Shown: positions 53,509 to 61,645 of the stretch, piece by piece | Numbering within the stretch: position 1 is the stretch's first letter | Layout: every line of letters begins with the position of its first letter | Origin: Crocinitomicaceae bacterium | GTDB lineage: Bacteria; Bacteroidota; Bacteroidia; Flavobacteriales_D; Crocinitomicaceae | Length of the DNA: 64,000 nt | Assembly: GCA_023957475.1 (NCBI GenBank) | Contig: JAMLHA010000004.1 | Location: 124,001 to 188,000 of the forward strand | Reading direction: 5' to 3' | Program-made: the position numbers and the translations under genes | The notes under the pieces: generated by a model | Told to the model about the DNA's origin: nothing | The model's database searches: none | Seen by the model: only the letters and a program-made list of their open reading frames with translations

Positions 53509-54816
53509 TCATTGTACAAATATTGGGAATGTGAATTTTTCTGTTCCAGTATGGTCTCTAATAATTTTACATTCTACATAATGATGTCCAAGATAAGCTG
53601 CCGCTGTCTCACATATTACTTTGTTATGGTTTGTTTTATTAAAGTCGTGTCGTGACATATTTTTACTTTCTGCTTCTTGTCCCGAATTATATGCATACCA
53701 TTCAATTCTCTCAAAGCTTTGTTTTACATATAGAGAGTTTCCACGTTTCAAGCGGAAAACTATTTTTTTTCCTTTGGGAATTGAACGAGAATTAGGAAAG
53801 TATCTTTCAGTGTTACTTCCGCTTTCATCTGAAATAAAACATTCAATATGTATTTGCTTTTCTTTCACTTCAATTGACTTGCCATCGCTACTTTTTCCCA
53901 TATAGGGAAGTGAAAGCAAGTAGTCCTGCCAATTAAAAACAAAGAATTTATAAGTAAACTGATTTGAGATGTAGTATACTTTTTCTTTACTGACTTCAGA
54001 TTCGTAAATGCTATAAAACTCAGGTTTTAAATCCAATTTTTCCTTTACATTTCCGCCAATTAAAATATTATTATCGTATGCTTTTGATTGAAGTTTAGCT
54101 GCCATATCAGTATGTAAGCTAGTTGTAGTTAACTCATTACATCCTGGAATACCATAATAAGACCATAGAACTTGGTCAGCATTACCAAAGTCAATGCCAA
54201 CTCTAATTTTTAAAGGACGCAATTCATATTGTTTCATAATGTCTGCAAGGTCTTTTGTTACGAACTGTGTCAAAATGGATGATGCATTAAGAGCATTAAT
54301 TATAGCGTCATTTTCATTTTTATCACGTCTAACAAATTGGAGAAAAATCCCGTCACCTTGAAGTCTATGAACGTGACCGCCAAATTGGTTCGCTACTTGA
54401 ATTGATAATGTCAGCAAAGAGTCCTTTATTAACCTTACTTCTAGTAAAGAATATTTTTCAATTAGTCTTGTCGAGCCTTTTATATCTACAAAAACTGAAA
54501 CGCAGTGATGGTTAATGTAGTTGGTGTCTGCTAATTCCTTAAAGTCTGGATGCGGACCAATTGTAATAAATGGAAAAGAGTGAGGGTTAATTCCAAATTT
54601 ATCTTCAAGAAACCTTTTATCGTAAGTAAATAAAACTTTTGGCCCTTCAATTACGGCTGGAACATTTTGAGTACTCTCATTAACTGCTTTCGCTTGTATG
54701 CTTTTTTGCAAGTCACCACTAAACATTCTCTGTTCTTGTAGTAGTTTGGGTGTAACGGCTACCTTTTTCGATAGCACGTCATTTAGTCCGTCAAGGTAAT
54801 TATCAAACAGTCTCAT
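53509..54816 (-). CDS. pycC: Pycsar pyrimidine cyclase (PycC) with AGS-C sensor
   Basis: I use the ATG at 54816, whose first base overlaps the effector stop (TGATG), giving 435 residues (MRLFDNYLDG). The class III cyclase domain has VFVDIKGSTRLIEKY near 92-106 and LQGDGIFLQFVRR near 138-150, with the two metal-binding Asp, and RVGIDFGNADQVLWSYYG near 202-219. The C-terminal ~130 residues (IECFISDESG...SIPKGKKIVFRLKRG...YNSGQEAE) resemble the AGS-C sensor domain seen on such defence cyclases. Members make cCMP or cUMP on phage infection; which one cannot be seen. A TM effector precedes it. Confidence 0.87.
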   Translation of the reverse strand: MRLFDNYLDGLNDVLSKKVAVTPKLLQEQRMFSGDLQKSIQAKAVNESTQNVPAVIEGPKVLFTYDKRFLEDKFGINPHSFPFITIGPHPDFKELADTNYINHHCVSVFVDIKGSTRLIEKYSLLEVRLIKDSLLTLSIQVANQFGGHVHRLQGDGIFLQFVRRDKNENDAIINALNASSILTQFVTKDLADIMKQYELRPLKIRVGIDFGNADQVLWSYYGIPGCNELTTTSLHTDMAAKLQSKAYDNNILIGGNVKEKLDLKPEFYSIYESEVSKEKVYYISNQFTYKFFVFNWQDYLLSLPYMGKSSDGKSIEVKEKQIHIECFISDESGSNTERYFPNSRSIPKGKKIVFRLKRGNSLYVKQSFERIEWYAYNSGQEAESKNMSRHDFNKTNHNKVICETAAAYLGHHYVECKIIRDHTGTEKFTFPIFVQ

Positions 54817-55334
54817 CAGTAGATTACTATTATTAAGATTATTGAAAAAATGCAGAAAAGCTCGAAATAGACAAATCGCATAGCCCACTTTAAATTATTG
54901 TATTTTGATTTTAAGCCGTTGGCTAATTGAAATGCTTGATGAGATAGGTCTCTTTCAAATTCATTGTCAGTAAGTTTGCTAAGAGAGTCGTGATAGGCTT
55001 TGTCACTCTCAAATTCTGATACAGAATTGAAGAAAATGTGAGAATGATAATTGTCTTTGCTTGAGTTTCCCGATATTAAATATGGGTAAACTGCATTTAT
55101 AACAAAAACAGTTGTCACAATACTGCTAATAATTAAACAGCATAAGGCTATGTTCAAAAGTGTTGCACCGCAGTTGTCTGTAATTAGTTCAATCATTTTT
55201 GAATAGTTAGCTATTACTCCACCAGTCAAAAAGGTATTGAATGCCAATAGAAAATTCCCTTTCACATTGGCACCCGATATGTAATTGTCATACCGCTGTA
55301 TGATGAATTTTGTGTTATCTGTCTGTTTGTCCAT
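54816..55334 (-). CDS. pycTM: Pycsar membrane effector (PycTM-like)
   Basis: The 172-residue protein has transmembrane segments near 25-45 (NFLLAFNTFLTGGVIANY), 55-78 (LLNIALCCLIISSIVTTVFVIN) and 152-172 (FVYFELFCIFSIILIIVIY). Between them is a soluble part with EFERDLSHQAFQLANGLKSKYNNLKWAM, which fits the DUF5706 effector family. Bound cyclic pyrimidine would trigger it to disturb the inner membrane and stop phage growth. It is translationally coupled to the cyclase gene. Confidence 0.83.
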   Translation of the reverse strand: MDKQTDNTKFIIQRYDNYISGANVKGNFLLAFNTFLTGGVIANYSKMIELITDNCGATLLNIALCCLIISSIVTTVFVINAVYPYLISGNSSKDNYHSHIFFNSVSEFESDKAYHDSLSKLTDNEFERDLSHQAFQLANGLKSKYNNLKWAMRFVYFELFCIFSIILIIVIY

Positions 55335-55476
55335 ATTTAATTTTATGTTGTCTATGTCGTGTTACGCTTGCCACTAACTCTTTTATATATTCAGTCAAAA
55401 CTTCCCTTTAGCTAAAAATTCCTTTCTAAAGAGATAAAATGTTTCGCCTATTCATTGTACAATAATAATAAAAAAA

Positions 55477-55584
55477 TTACAAATCATCAAACGGACTTTT
55501 GATATTTTCAATTTGTTTTTTGGATACATGTGTGTAAATTTCAGTTGTACGGCTACTGTTGAACACAGGAATTGCTACGCCCAT
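55477..55584 (-). pseudogene. C-terminal remnant of a tyrosine recombinase
   Basis: The 35-codon minus-strand frame ends SSRTTEIYTHVSKKQIENIK followed by SPFDDL and stop. This is the C-terminal tail of XerC/D- or IntI-like recombinases, with the nucleophile Tyr in TEIYTHV. The frame upstream is not recognisable (MGVAIPVFN), and no other catalytic part is found nearby. It is the only piece of site-specific recombinase in the window and lies inside the palindrome array, 154 bp before A8. The short length is the main limit, but the tail is very typical. Confidence 0.75.
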
Positions 55585-55737
55585 AAGGTTGAAAAATGAC
55601 GATAAGACAAGCGAAAAAATACAAAAAAGTCTTATTGGCTGTTTAAAACACAGAAAATAAAGGCTGAAAAGTAAAAACTACTATTAAAAACAAACTTCTT
55701 TCGAAGTGAAAACGACTAAAAATAACACTCCAAATTA

Positions 55738-55882
55738 TTGAAACGCCATAGAGAAACCGAATTGGCTCCCGAATGCTTCTGTCAACAAGGACTAAAGCCG
55801 AAGTTTACTCCACGTTGTTCCGTGAAATCGCTGCGCTAAGTTCGTTTCACTACACTGCGGTTTAGTCTCTATATGTTAGCGG
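55738..55882. repeat. A element A8 (degenerate)
   Basis: 145 bp. Left TTGAAACGCC, arm CATAGAGAAACCG. Right CGGTTTAGTCTCTATATG, then GTTAGCGG. The left core has AAAC instead of TAAC and the arms need a 3-nt bulge. An inner pair, GGACTAAAGCCGAAG and CTGCGGTTTAGTC, competes. Confidence 0.6.
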
Positions 55883-55950
55883 ATACCTTTATTGATAAAT
55901 GTATTTTTATCTGCTCGTCAGTTTGAAATACAACTACTTCCGTTTTGATA

Positions 55951-56433
55951 CTACGAATTGAATGCTATGTTTTTATCAGGTATGAAATCAGTAAACTTTA
56001 TTGTGACATAATCATCAGTTGGTATGTAAACTAAACTAAGTTTCCAATCAATTGGTTTAGTTAAACAATCAGGGATAAATATTTCTCGCAAAATAATATC
56101 AGAATCAAAGTCTACTTTCACTTTTTGACGATCGATCCATTGCGCAAGCTTCTCCTCAAGTAAAGGGATAATTATTTTACTTTTAAGATTATCAAACTCG
56201 CTCTTAAGAAACGTAAAGAAATCTTTTTGGGATTTGTTTGGAACACCTGTGCTACAATCCAAATCAATTTTGACTTCTACTTCATCAAAAAGAACTTTGC
56301 CCTTCAGATTCTTTGAGACTATCTTTTTGCCATAAATATCTGTTCTAATTTCATGCTTTAATTCACCGAAATAATCGTCTTTGATGTCTTTTAAATTGTT
56401 TCGGCTTCCAAATAATTTACTCCAAATTGTCAT
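55951..56433 (-). CDS. Unknown soluble protein, one-gene cassette
   Basis: The 160-residue protein has no signal or membrane segment. The pattern is DUF6985/DUF2004-like: KLFGSRNNLKDIKDDYFGELKHE at the start, then strands of 6-10 residues (KVLFDEVEVKIDLDCS), a helix (QKDFFTFLKSEFDNLKSKIIIPLLEEKLAQWI) and closing strands DDYVTIKFTDFIPD. I do not know its role. It lies between A8 (68 bp) and A9 (78 bp). Confidence 0.65.
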   Translation of the reverse strand: MTIWSKLFGSRNNLKDIKDDYFGELKHEIRTDIYGKKIVSKNLKGKVLFDEVEVKIDLDCSTGVPNKSQKDFFTFLKSEFDNLKSKIIIPLLEEKLAQWIDRQKVKVDFDSDIILREIFIPDCLTKPIDWKLSLVYIPTDDYVTIKFTDFIPDKNIAFNS

Positions 56434-56511
56434 ATAAATTCTTTTAACCCCTATGGTAATCCTAATTTAACATTCCTGTTTATTTATTTCAGGTTGGTTT
56501 TATTAGGGTTT

Positions 56512-56647
56512 CCGCTAACGTTTTGGCAGCTTGGCGAAGACGGCACTTTTTGTACAAATCTTTAATCGAAGCTTCGACCTCAAATTTAACGAAAAACTTT
56601 AAATCGAAGCTATTATTGCCGTTTTTGCCAAACTGCGGGTTAGCGAA
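56512..56647. repeat. A element A9
   Basis: 136 bp. Left CCGCTAACGTTTTG, arm GCAGCTTGGCGAAGACGGC. Right GCCGTTTTTGCCAAACTGC, then GGGTTAGCGA. The stop of the following fragment is 4 bp away. Confidence 0.87.
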
Positions 56648-56651
56648 CGTA

Positions 56652-56840
56652 TTATTTTAAATCGAGATCATCTTCACTTATTCCCCACCACTCCTGTAAG
56701 TCAACATTGAGTTTAATGAATTTTATTTTAGTATTGTTGTTTTCTCTAGCTTGTTTCTCCCATTCTTTAACTTTGGTTTTGTTGAGTTTGCCAGTAAATT
56801 TCGCCCATATAACTACGCAAATATAGTCAGTATCCTCTAT
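56652..56840 (-). pseudogene. 5'-truncated gene fragment (62 codons)
   Basis: The minus-strand frame IEDTDYICVVIWAKFTGKLN..., ending QEWWGISEDDLDLK and stop, is open for 62 codons with no start codon, after an in-frame stop. The charge pattern and the WWGISEDDL end look like a real protein C-terminus. The stop lies 4 bp from A9, as for intact cassettes, so I take it as a cassette that lost its 5' part. No family known to me. The gap from 56841 to 57051 holds no further gene. Confidence 0.55.
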
Positions 56841-57051
56841 TTAAAGTATATATTGGCTACTTAATTCATTACCATCAAAGTCATGAGATTTTGTAAGTAA
56901 TGAATTGAGAGTTCGCTAAATTACAACCGTGTGTAATAAAAAAGATTACAAATAAAGTGAATATGAGAATTTTTTAAAAAGATTCTGTTTTTACAGTTTT
57001 ATCTCTCATTATAAAATAGCTTATGGAAAAATAGAGAGCATTGTGTTTAAT

Positions 57052-57465
57052 TCACTTTCTTTTCAATGTGATAGAGTAATTATTATCTTTCCCTACAGAT
57101 TCCAAGACAATTTCATTGTTGGATTTTTTTACGATATTGAAATCCATCTCCTCTGATGACGTTTTTAATTTCACACTTTTGCTATCTTCCGAAGTTTTAT
57201 ATTCTCCTTTAGAGTTTTTTTCTCCGTTTACCACAAAACTACCATCCTCGTTAAATTCATATTCAGTGCCAATGGAATTGACATTTAGAAAAAGAGTAGC
57301 AATCAACTCCATTCCCTCTATATCTGATTCATTAGGGGTAATGCTATTTATCTCCCATTTACCTACGATAACGCTATTTGAGTTGGATTTTGTAGTACAA
57401 GCGAACAAGAAAATGAAACAAGTAACAATAATACTAAATGGTCTAAAAAAATATTTTATTTTCAT
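57052..57465 (-). CDS. Lipocalin-like lipoprotein
   Basis: The 137-residue protein has a lipoprotein signal (IIVTCFIFLFACTTKSN, Cys near 23) and a short beta barrel: SVIVGKWEINSITP, GTEYEFNEDGSFVVNGEKNSKGEYKTS and IVLESVGKDNNYSITLKRK. This is the pattern of the lipocalin_5-like/DUF4923 small lipoproteins common in Bacteroidota. It lies 17 bp after the Cys-rich gene and is probably on its transcript. Ligand not known. Confidence 0.75.
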   Translation of the reverse strand: MKIKYFFRPFSIIVTCFIFLFACTTKSNSNSVIVGKWEINSITPNESDIEGMELIATLFLNVNSIGTEYEFNEDGSFVVNGEKNSKGEYKTSEDSKSVKLKTSSEEMDFNIVKKSNNEIVLESVGKDNNYSITLKRK

Positions 57466-57482
57466 AACTATAGATACTTATA

Positions 57483-58319
57483 TTAAAATTGATACGAAAC
57501 TGCGGTGTAGGCAATTGTTTCAACACCTCCTCCAATAATTTTTCCTGTAGATAAAGTACAAGTTCCTGAACAATCTCCTTCGCAATATGCAAGACTTCCT
57601 ACTCCCAAAAGGCTTCGTGTTTTAATTTTACAAGTCCCACTAGTACAGCTACACGAAGCCTTAGAAACTCCTGCACCACCGATTGATAATTGCAGAGTAG
57701 GAGGAAGTGAGATAACGGGTACAGCAACCATTGCAACCCTTCCTAAAATACTTATGGGTGCCATAGCGTATCCTGTGGGGGCAGAAACAAAATTATCACC
57801 AACCCTAACAGCAGGGGCGGGAAGACCTCCACATACTCTTTCAAAAAAAGTTTCTAAAGATTTTATCACTTCGGGTAGCTCAAACATTTCTTCAAATACA
57901 GTCGGTAATGAAGAATTATGCTCTACAAATCTAACAGAATCAGAAAAATCTATAAATCCTCCACGAACAAAATCATATACTCGATCATTTAGTCTTGCCG
58001 ATTGTTTCATTGTGCAATTACTACAGTTTCCAGCACAACCTGATGTATTTCCTTGAGGACCACTACCTGTGAATGGTAAACAATCCCCACTAGTATTGCA
58101 GGTACAAGAAACAGAAGTAACTCCGCTTGAAATTTTGAGAACTTCTGGGCATCTTTCTCTTTCAGTTACCCCTATGTACTCCCATCCTGATGGAGCTTGA
58201 ATGGTTATACTTCTATCCCTGTTTACCTGAACAGTTGAGTTAAGAGGGAACCATCCCTTAGCTATTTTTTGACACCCACAATTGCAATCGTGATTTATAT
58301 TATTTTCATCTCTACACAT
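57483..58319 (-). CDS. Cysteine-rich protein of unknown family
   Basis: The 278-residue protein has about 22 cysteines in clusters: CNCGC near 13-17, CTCNTSGDC near 73-81, CAGNCSNC near 94-101, CSCTSGTC near 220-227 and CEGDCSGTC near 241-249. The second and fourth clusters and the third and fifth are pairwise alike (C-x-C-x3-G-x-C then C-x-G-x-C-S-x2-C), so the two ends seem to be copies of one unit around a Gly/Pro/Val-rich hydrophobic middle (VAMVAVPVISLPPTLQLSIGGAG). No signal peptide is seen. Metal binding or disulfide-rich export are options. I recognise no family. Confidence 0.7.
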   Translation of the reverse strand: MCRDENNINHDCNCGCQKIAKGWFPLNSTVQVNRDRSITIQAPSGWEYIGVTERERCPEVLKISSGVTSVSCTCNTSGDCLPFTGSGPQGNTSGCAGNCSNCTMKQSARLNDRVYDFVRGGFIDFSDSVRFVEHNSSLPTVFEEMFELPEVIKSLETFFERVCGGLPAPAVRVGDNFVSAPTGYAMAPISILGRVAMVAVPVISLPPTLQLSIGGAGVSKASCSCTSGTCKIKTRSLLGVGSLAYCEGDCSGTCTLSTGKIIGGGVETIAYTAVSYQF

Positions 58320-58755
58320 AATTGTTTTTTTTAATTAAAAAAAAAACTCTTTTCACAAATTTACAAATATTTTTTTTATAAACAAATATCATGATTAAAT
58401 TTTAAAAAATGAGAAAATAGAGTATTTGTCCCTAATCTAGGATTCAAATACACTCAACTTATATAATTTCGTTGGGTAATCTTGTGTGAAAAAAGAAAAC
58501 TATTTTAAAAATGTGGAGGAAAGAAAAGAAAAGAATAAATTGAGCATCGGTCAGTGCTGGCAAAATTGCAAATAAAATCTTTTCACATAAATTCTGAAAG
58601 AATGCAAAAGTTTTATTGCGATGTACTTGAACCGTGTGGCTATTTATACATAGTGTCTAAGTTATTGACACAAAGAGCCGTGTGGTAGCAATTTTGAATT
58701 AAAGTCATTTTCTTCTAATAATAAAACTTATATTAAATCGTACCCTTTCATATGT
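58320..58755. other. Noncoding gap between Cys-rich gene and A10
   Basis: In 436 bp I see no frame with protein-like composition. The first 60 bp are almost pure A and T and should hold the promoter of the Cys-rich gene. The words CCGTGTGG occur twice (58638 and 58678). No terminator or RNA found. Confidence 0.5.
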
Positions 58756-58890
58756 TCGCTAACGGTCGCGGCTATGAGCAGTGCGGGATTGCGTGGTTAC
58801 GACCCTATCACCCGATAAGAACCTTGCCAGCGGGAACTGAACTTGCAAATTGCATTGAAACCCGCATTGCTTATGAGCCGTTGTTAGCGT
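58756..58890. repeat. A element A10
   Basis: 135 bp. Left CGCTAACGGTC, arm GCGGCTATGAGCAGTGCGGG. Right CCCGCATTGCTTATGAGCCG, then TTGTTAGCGT. The coding end of the neighbouring membrane-protein gene reaches into the right arm. Confidence 0.87.
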
Positions 58891-59461
58891 TTCGTTGTTT
58901 TTTTTGTTCAAGTTTTCTAAATCCATAAAAAATTAGTCCGCTACATATTATTAATCCAAGTATTGCAGGAATAATAATTGACTTCCCCGATTCTCCAGCG
59001 TTTTGAATACTCCAAACTATCTTTCCTGTCGCCATTAAAACTACCACACCAAGTCCCATAATTAAACTACGTTTCCAGAAAGCAAGTCCTAATGCGAAAA
59101 ATGAAATTGGAACCGTAATAATTAGCATTATTTTTTTATAATTCCATTCACCATATAACCAGTCTTTTTCAAATTGTAGAAATGTCTTAACATTATCGCT
59201 TACGAATTCTGGTCTATTAAACCAAAACATACTTGTAAAAAGGCAGAATACTGTTATCGAAATTCCTGTCCAACTTCGCTTATATGCATAAAAACAAAAC
59301 GGCATCAAAAAAATTGGTCTTATATACCAACTCCATTGGTTGTGATGTCTATCAAAAACCCAGTCAAAGAAGGTTTGATTTGTCATTGATACAACCAAAA
59401 ATATAATTGTCAATGCAAAAAAAATCAATGCGATTATTTTATCCTGATTAATTAGTTTCAT
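58871..59461 (-). CDS. Multi-pass membrane protein of unknown function
   Basis: The 196-residue protein has about five hydrophobic helices: 9-28 (KIIALIFFALTIIFLVVSM), 46-62, 65-85, 107-128 (KKIMLIITVPISFFALGLAF) and 150-175 (IIIPAILGLIICSGLIFYGF). The last residues NANNGS and the stop are read from the right arm of A10, so the end of the protein has been set by the element. No family known. The start is 52 bp from A11. It forms a one-gene cassette. Confidence 0.7.
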   Translation of the reverse strand: MKLINQDKIIALIFFALTIIFLVVSMTNQTFFDWVFDRHHNQWSWYIRPIFLMPFCFYAYKRSWTGISITVFCLFTSMFWFNRPEFVSDNVKTFLQFEKDWLYGEWNYKKIMLIITVPISFFALGLAFWKRSLIMGLGVVVLMATGKIVWSIQNAGESGKSIIIPAILGLIICSGLIFYGFRKLEQKKQRNANNGS

Positions 59462-59513
59462 ATTCTTTCATTTAGTAATTATCTGTCTGGATGCGTGTTT
59501 TTTTTTACAATGA

Positions 59514-59646
59514 ACGCTAACGGTTACGTGTATGAAACGTTTGGCATTTCGAAGGGATTTCTTATCAAGTTACAACTACTTTTGATACGAGCTGAAATGC
59601 TTGATAAATCACTGACTGCCAAATGTTTTATACACGATGTTAGCGG
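59514..59646. repeat. A element A11
   Basis: 133 bp. Left CGCTAACGGTTA, arm CGTGTATGAAACGTTTGGCA. Right TGCCAAATGTTTTATACACG, then ATGTTAGCGG. One of the best-paired examples: 20-nt arms with two changes. Confidence 0.9.
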
Positions 59647-59671
59647 TTCGTGCTTTTTATATCATTGCATT

Positions 59672-60025
59672 TTAAGTCTTTATAGTGTTTAAAATCTTCT
59701 TTTTCCATTGTAAAATTATACTGTTCTGACACTCAGAATTTAATATTACAAAGAAAAAAGCAAGTTTGTTCATACGCCAGTCTATATAGGTTTTTCCACT
59801 TTCAATTTCTGTAACATAAATCCGTTTCAGATAATGAGTTGTATCCAAATTAGCCATACGCAATATATGGATTGTTTTTAGCAAGGCTTCATTAAGATCG
59901 GCTTCGGTTTCAAACCCTGCTTTATATAAATCAGATGTTCTGTATCTTAGCTCACAATCATTGACAGCTTCATGAAAACGATTGATTATTTCATTAATCG
60001 GTAAAGGATATTTTATGATATTCAT
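59672..60025 (-). CDS. Unknown small helical protein next to DnaJ
   Basis: The 117-residue protein is helical: PLPINEIINRFHEAVNDCELRYRTSDLYK, ADLNEALLKTIHILRMANLDTTHYLKRIYV, then a short DWRMNKLAFFFVILNSECQN. It is 25 bp after the dnaJ stop, on the same strand, and could be in its operon. It does not match the CbpM modulator that often follows CbpA. The stop is 25 bp from A11. Function unknown. Confidence 0.6.
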   Translation of the reverse strand: MNIIKYPLPINEIINRFHEAVNDCELRYRTSDLYKAGFETEADLNEALLKTIHILRMANLDTTHYLKRIYVTEIESGKTYIDWRMNKLAFFFVILNSECQNSIILQWKKKILNTIKT

Positions 60026-60050
60026 TTCTCAATTAATTTATATATTACAT

Positions 60051-60983
60051 TTAAAATAAAGTTTTAAGTTCTTCAAAGTGTTTTTTCTGCTTATCAGTAA
60101 GTCTTTCGGGTATTTGAACATCAATTTTTACGTACAAATCACCGAATTGATTTTTGCTCTCATAAACCGGCATGCCTTTATTTTTCAACCTAAAAGTCTT
60201 ACCGTTTTGCGTTCCGGGCTGAATAGGTAATTTCACCTTACCGTCAATAGTTCCTACTACTATTTCGCCTCCCAGCACAGCAGTAAACAGGTCTATTTTT
60301 TGCGTTGTGTGTAAATCGTATTCCTTGCGTTCAAATTTTGGGTGGTTCAATACTTTAATTTTAACATATAAATCGCCGTTATTTTGTCCATTTGAAGTTT
60401 TTTGCCCTTTTCCTTTAATTCGTAAATTTTGCCCATCGACAGTACCGGGCTTAATTTTTATTCTTATTTTTTCATTTTCCAATTGAATAATTCTCGAAGT
60501 GCCATGAAAGGCTTCTTCAAGCGTTATATCTATTGTTGTTTCATAATCAGCCGCTTGTTGAAAATTTCCCCACGAACCACCACCAAAATTTGTGGATTTT
60601 GCTCTTCTGCCTCCACCAAAAAACATATTAAAGAAATCGGAAAATTGATTGTTTCCATTCATAAAGTCATCCATATCCATTTCGACATACGTTCCTCCCT
60701 GTCCGAAATTAAAGTTTCCGAACGGGTTGCCACCCGAATATGCCTGACCGGATTGAAAGTTTTTCCAATTTGTACCAAGCTCGTCATATTTTTTGCGTTT
60801 TTCGGCATCGCCAAGCACTTCGTAAGCTTCGCCGATTTCTTTAAATTTCTCCTCTGCTTCTTTGTTTCCCTGATTTTTATCGGGATGATATTTAACGGCT
60901 AACTTACGATATGCCTTTTTTATCTCGTCTTGCGATGCCTTTTTATCAACGCCTAATATTTTATAATAATCTTTGTATTCCAT
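60051..60983 (-). CDS. cbpA: DnaJ-class chaperone, CbpA-like
   Basis: The ATG at 60983 gives 310 residues ([12 protein letters not shown]); the frame also has a TTG 12 bp upstream. The J domain (1-70) has the HPD motif in [10 protein letters not shown] Gly/Phe-rich linker (about 75-150) with FGGGRRAK follows. No zinc finger is present, so it is type II (CbpA). C-terminal substrate domains begin near [20 protein letters not shown]. It works with DnaK to handle unfolded proteins. It heads a heat-shock group with two Hsp20 genes upstream. Confidence 0.93.
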   Translation of the reverse strand: MEYKDYYKILGVDKKASQDEIKKAYRKLAVKYHPDKNQGNKEAEEKFKEIGEAYEVLGDAEKRKKYDELGTNWKNFQSGQAYSGGNPFGNFNFGQGGTYVEMDMDDFMNGNNQFSDFFNMFFGGGRRAKSTNFGGGSWGNFQQAADYETTIDITLEEAFHGTSRIIQLENEKIRIKIKPGTVDGQNLRIKGKGQKTSNGQNNGDLYVKIKVLNHPKFERKEYDLHTTQKIDLFTAVLGGEIVVGTIDGKVKLPIQPGTQNGKTFRLKNKGMPVYESKNQFGDLYVKIDVQIPERLTDKQKKHFEELKTLF

Positions 60984-61093
60984 ATCCAAAAACAATTATT
61001 ATTCGTCACTTTGACAACTCAAAATAAAAAATATTCCGAATATTAACCAAAGCATCATAATGTTATAGATTTTAAGAGTTATACATCTTTATT

Positions 61094-61131
61094 AAAATCG
61101 GTGCTTATGTTTTTAATTAAGCACCGATTTT
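61094..61131 (-). terminator. Intrinsic terminator of the Hsp20/lipoprotein genes
   Basis: Stem AAAATCGGTGCTTA (61094-61107) with TAAGCACCGATTTT (61118-61131), 14 bp perfect. It follows the lipoprotein stop by 12 bp in the direction of transcription. Confidence 0.85.
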
Positions 61132-61143
61132 ACAAAAGTTCCA

Positions 61144-61626
61144 TTACTTATTCTTTTTTTGCTCGGGAAATTGCTCCATGAAAAACTTGTTTTTAATGGA
61201 ATCCATTTCCCAAAACATTTTGTCCATTCGTTGCATGTTCCGCATAAAACGGTCGTGAAAAAAATCTTTTTTGTAAAAATCGTAGTGCAACAAGCTGTCT
61301 TCGAAAAACAAATTATCGAAATATGGCTTTGTAGAAAATGGATAGCGATTTTCAAACATACTTCGGAAGTTATTAAAGATACTGTCGCCTGCGGCTTTGT
61401 TTCCGTCAACATTTGAATAATAGTACGTATATGTAGAGTCGTAACGGATTAAATTTCCGTCCTTATCGTACTCTTTGTTTACTTTAATATCTTCTTTGGG
61501 CTGATTCCCAGATATTAAGGCAGAATCAGCACTATTTTTATTTTTCTCCTTTTTTATCTCTTGTGCATTGCAACCTGAAAAGATTAATGAAATTGCAATG
61601 AACATAGTTATCCATTTTATTTTCAT
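61144..61626 (-). CDS. Small lipoprotein of the heat-shock cluster
   Basis: The 160-residue protein has a lipoprotein signal (MFIAISLIFSGCNAQ, Cys near 19), a charged linker (IKKEKNKNSADSALISG) and a helical, Phe-rich, Met-rich C-terminus (FFHDRFMRNMQRMDKMFWEMDSIKNKFFMEQFPEQ). It lies 19 bp after hsp20 and is followed by a terminator. A role in envelope stress is likely only from the context. Confidence 0.7.
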   Translation of the reverse strand: MKIKWITMFIAISLIFSGCNAQEIKKEKNKNSADSALISGNQPKEDIKVNKEYDKDGNLIRYDSTYTYYYSNVDGNKAAGDSIFNNFRSMFENRYPFSTKPYFDNLFFEDSLLHYDFYKKDFFHDRFMRNMQRMDKMFWEMDSIKNKFFMEQFPEQKKNK

Positions 61627-61645
61627 AATCTTACAATTTTAAAGG

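Noticed and set aside
59672-60025. CbpM chaperone modulator next to cbpA
   Set aside because: The sequence does not show the MerR-like pattern of CbpM; only the position would suggest it.
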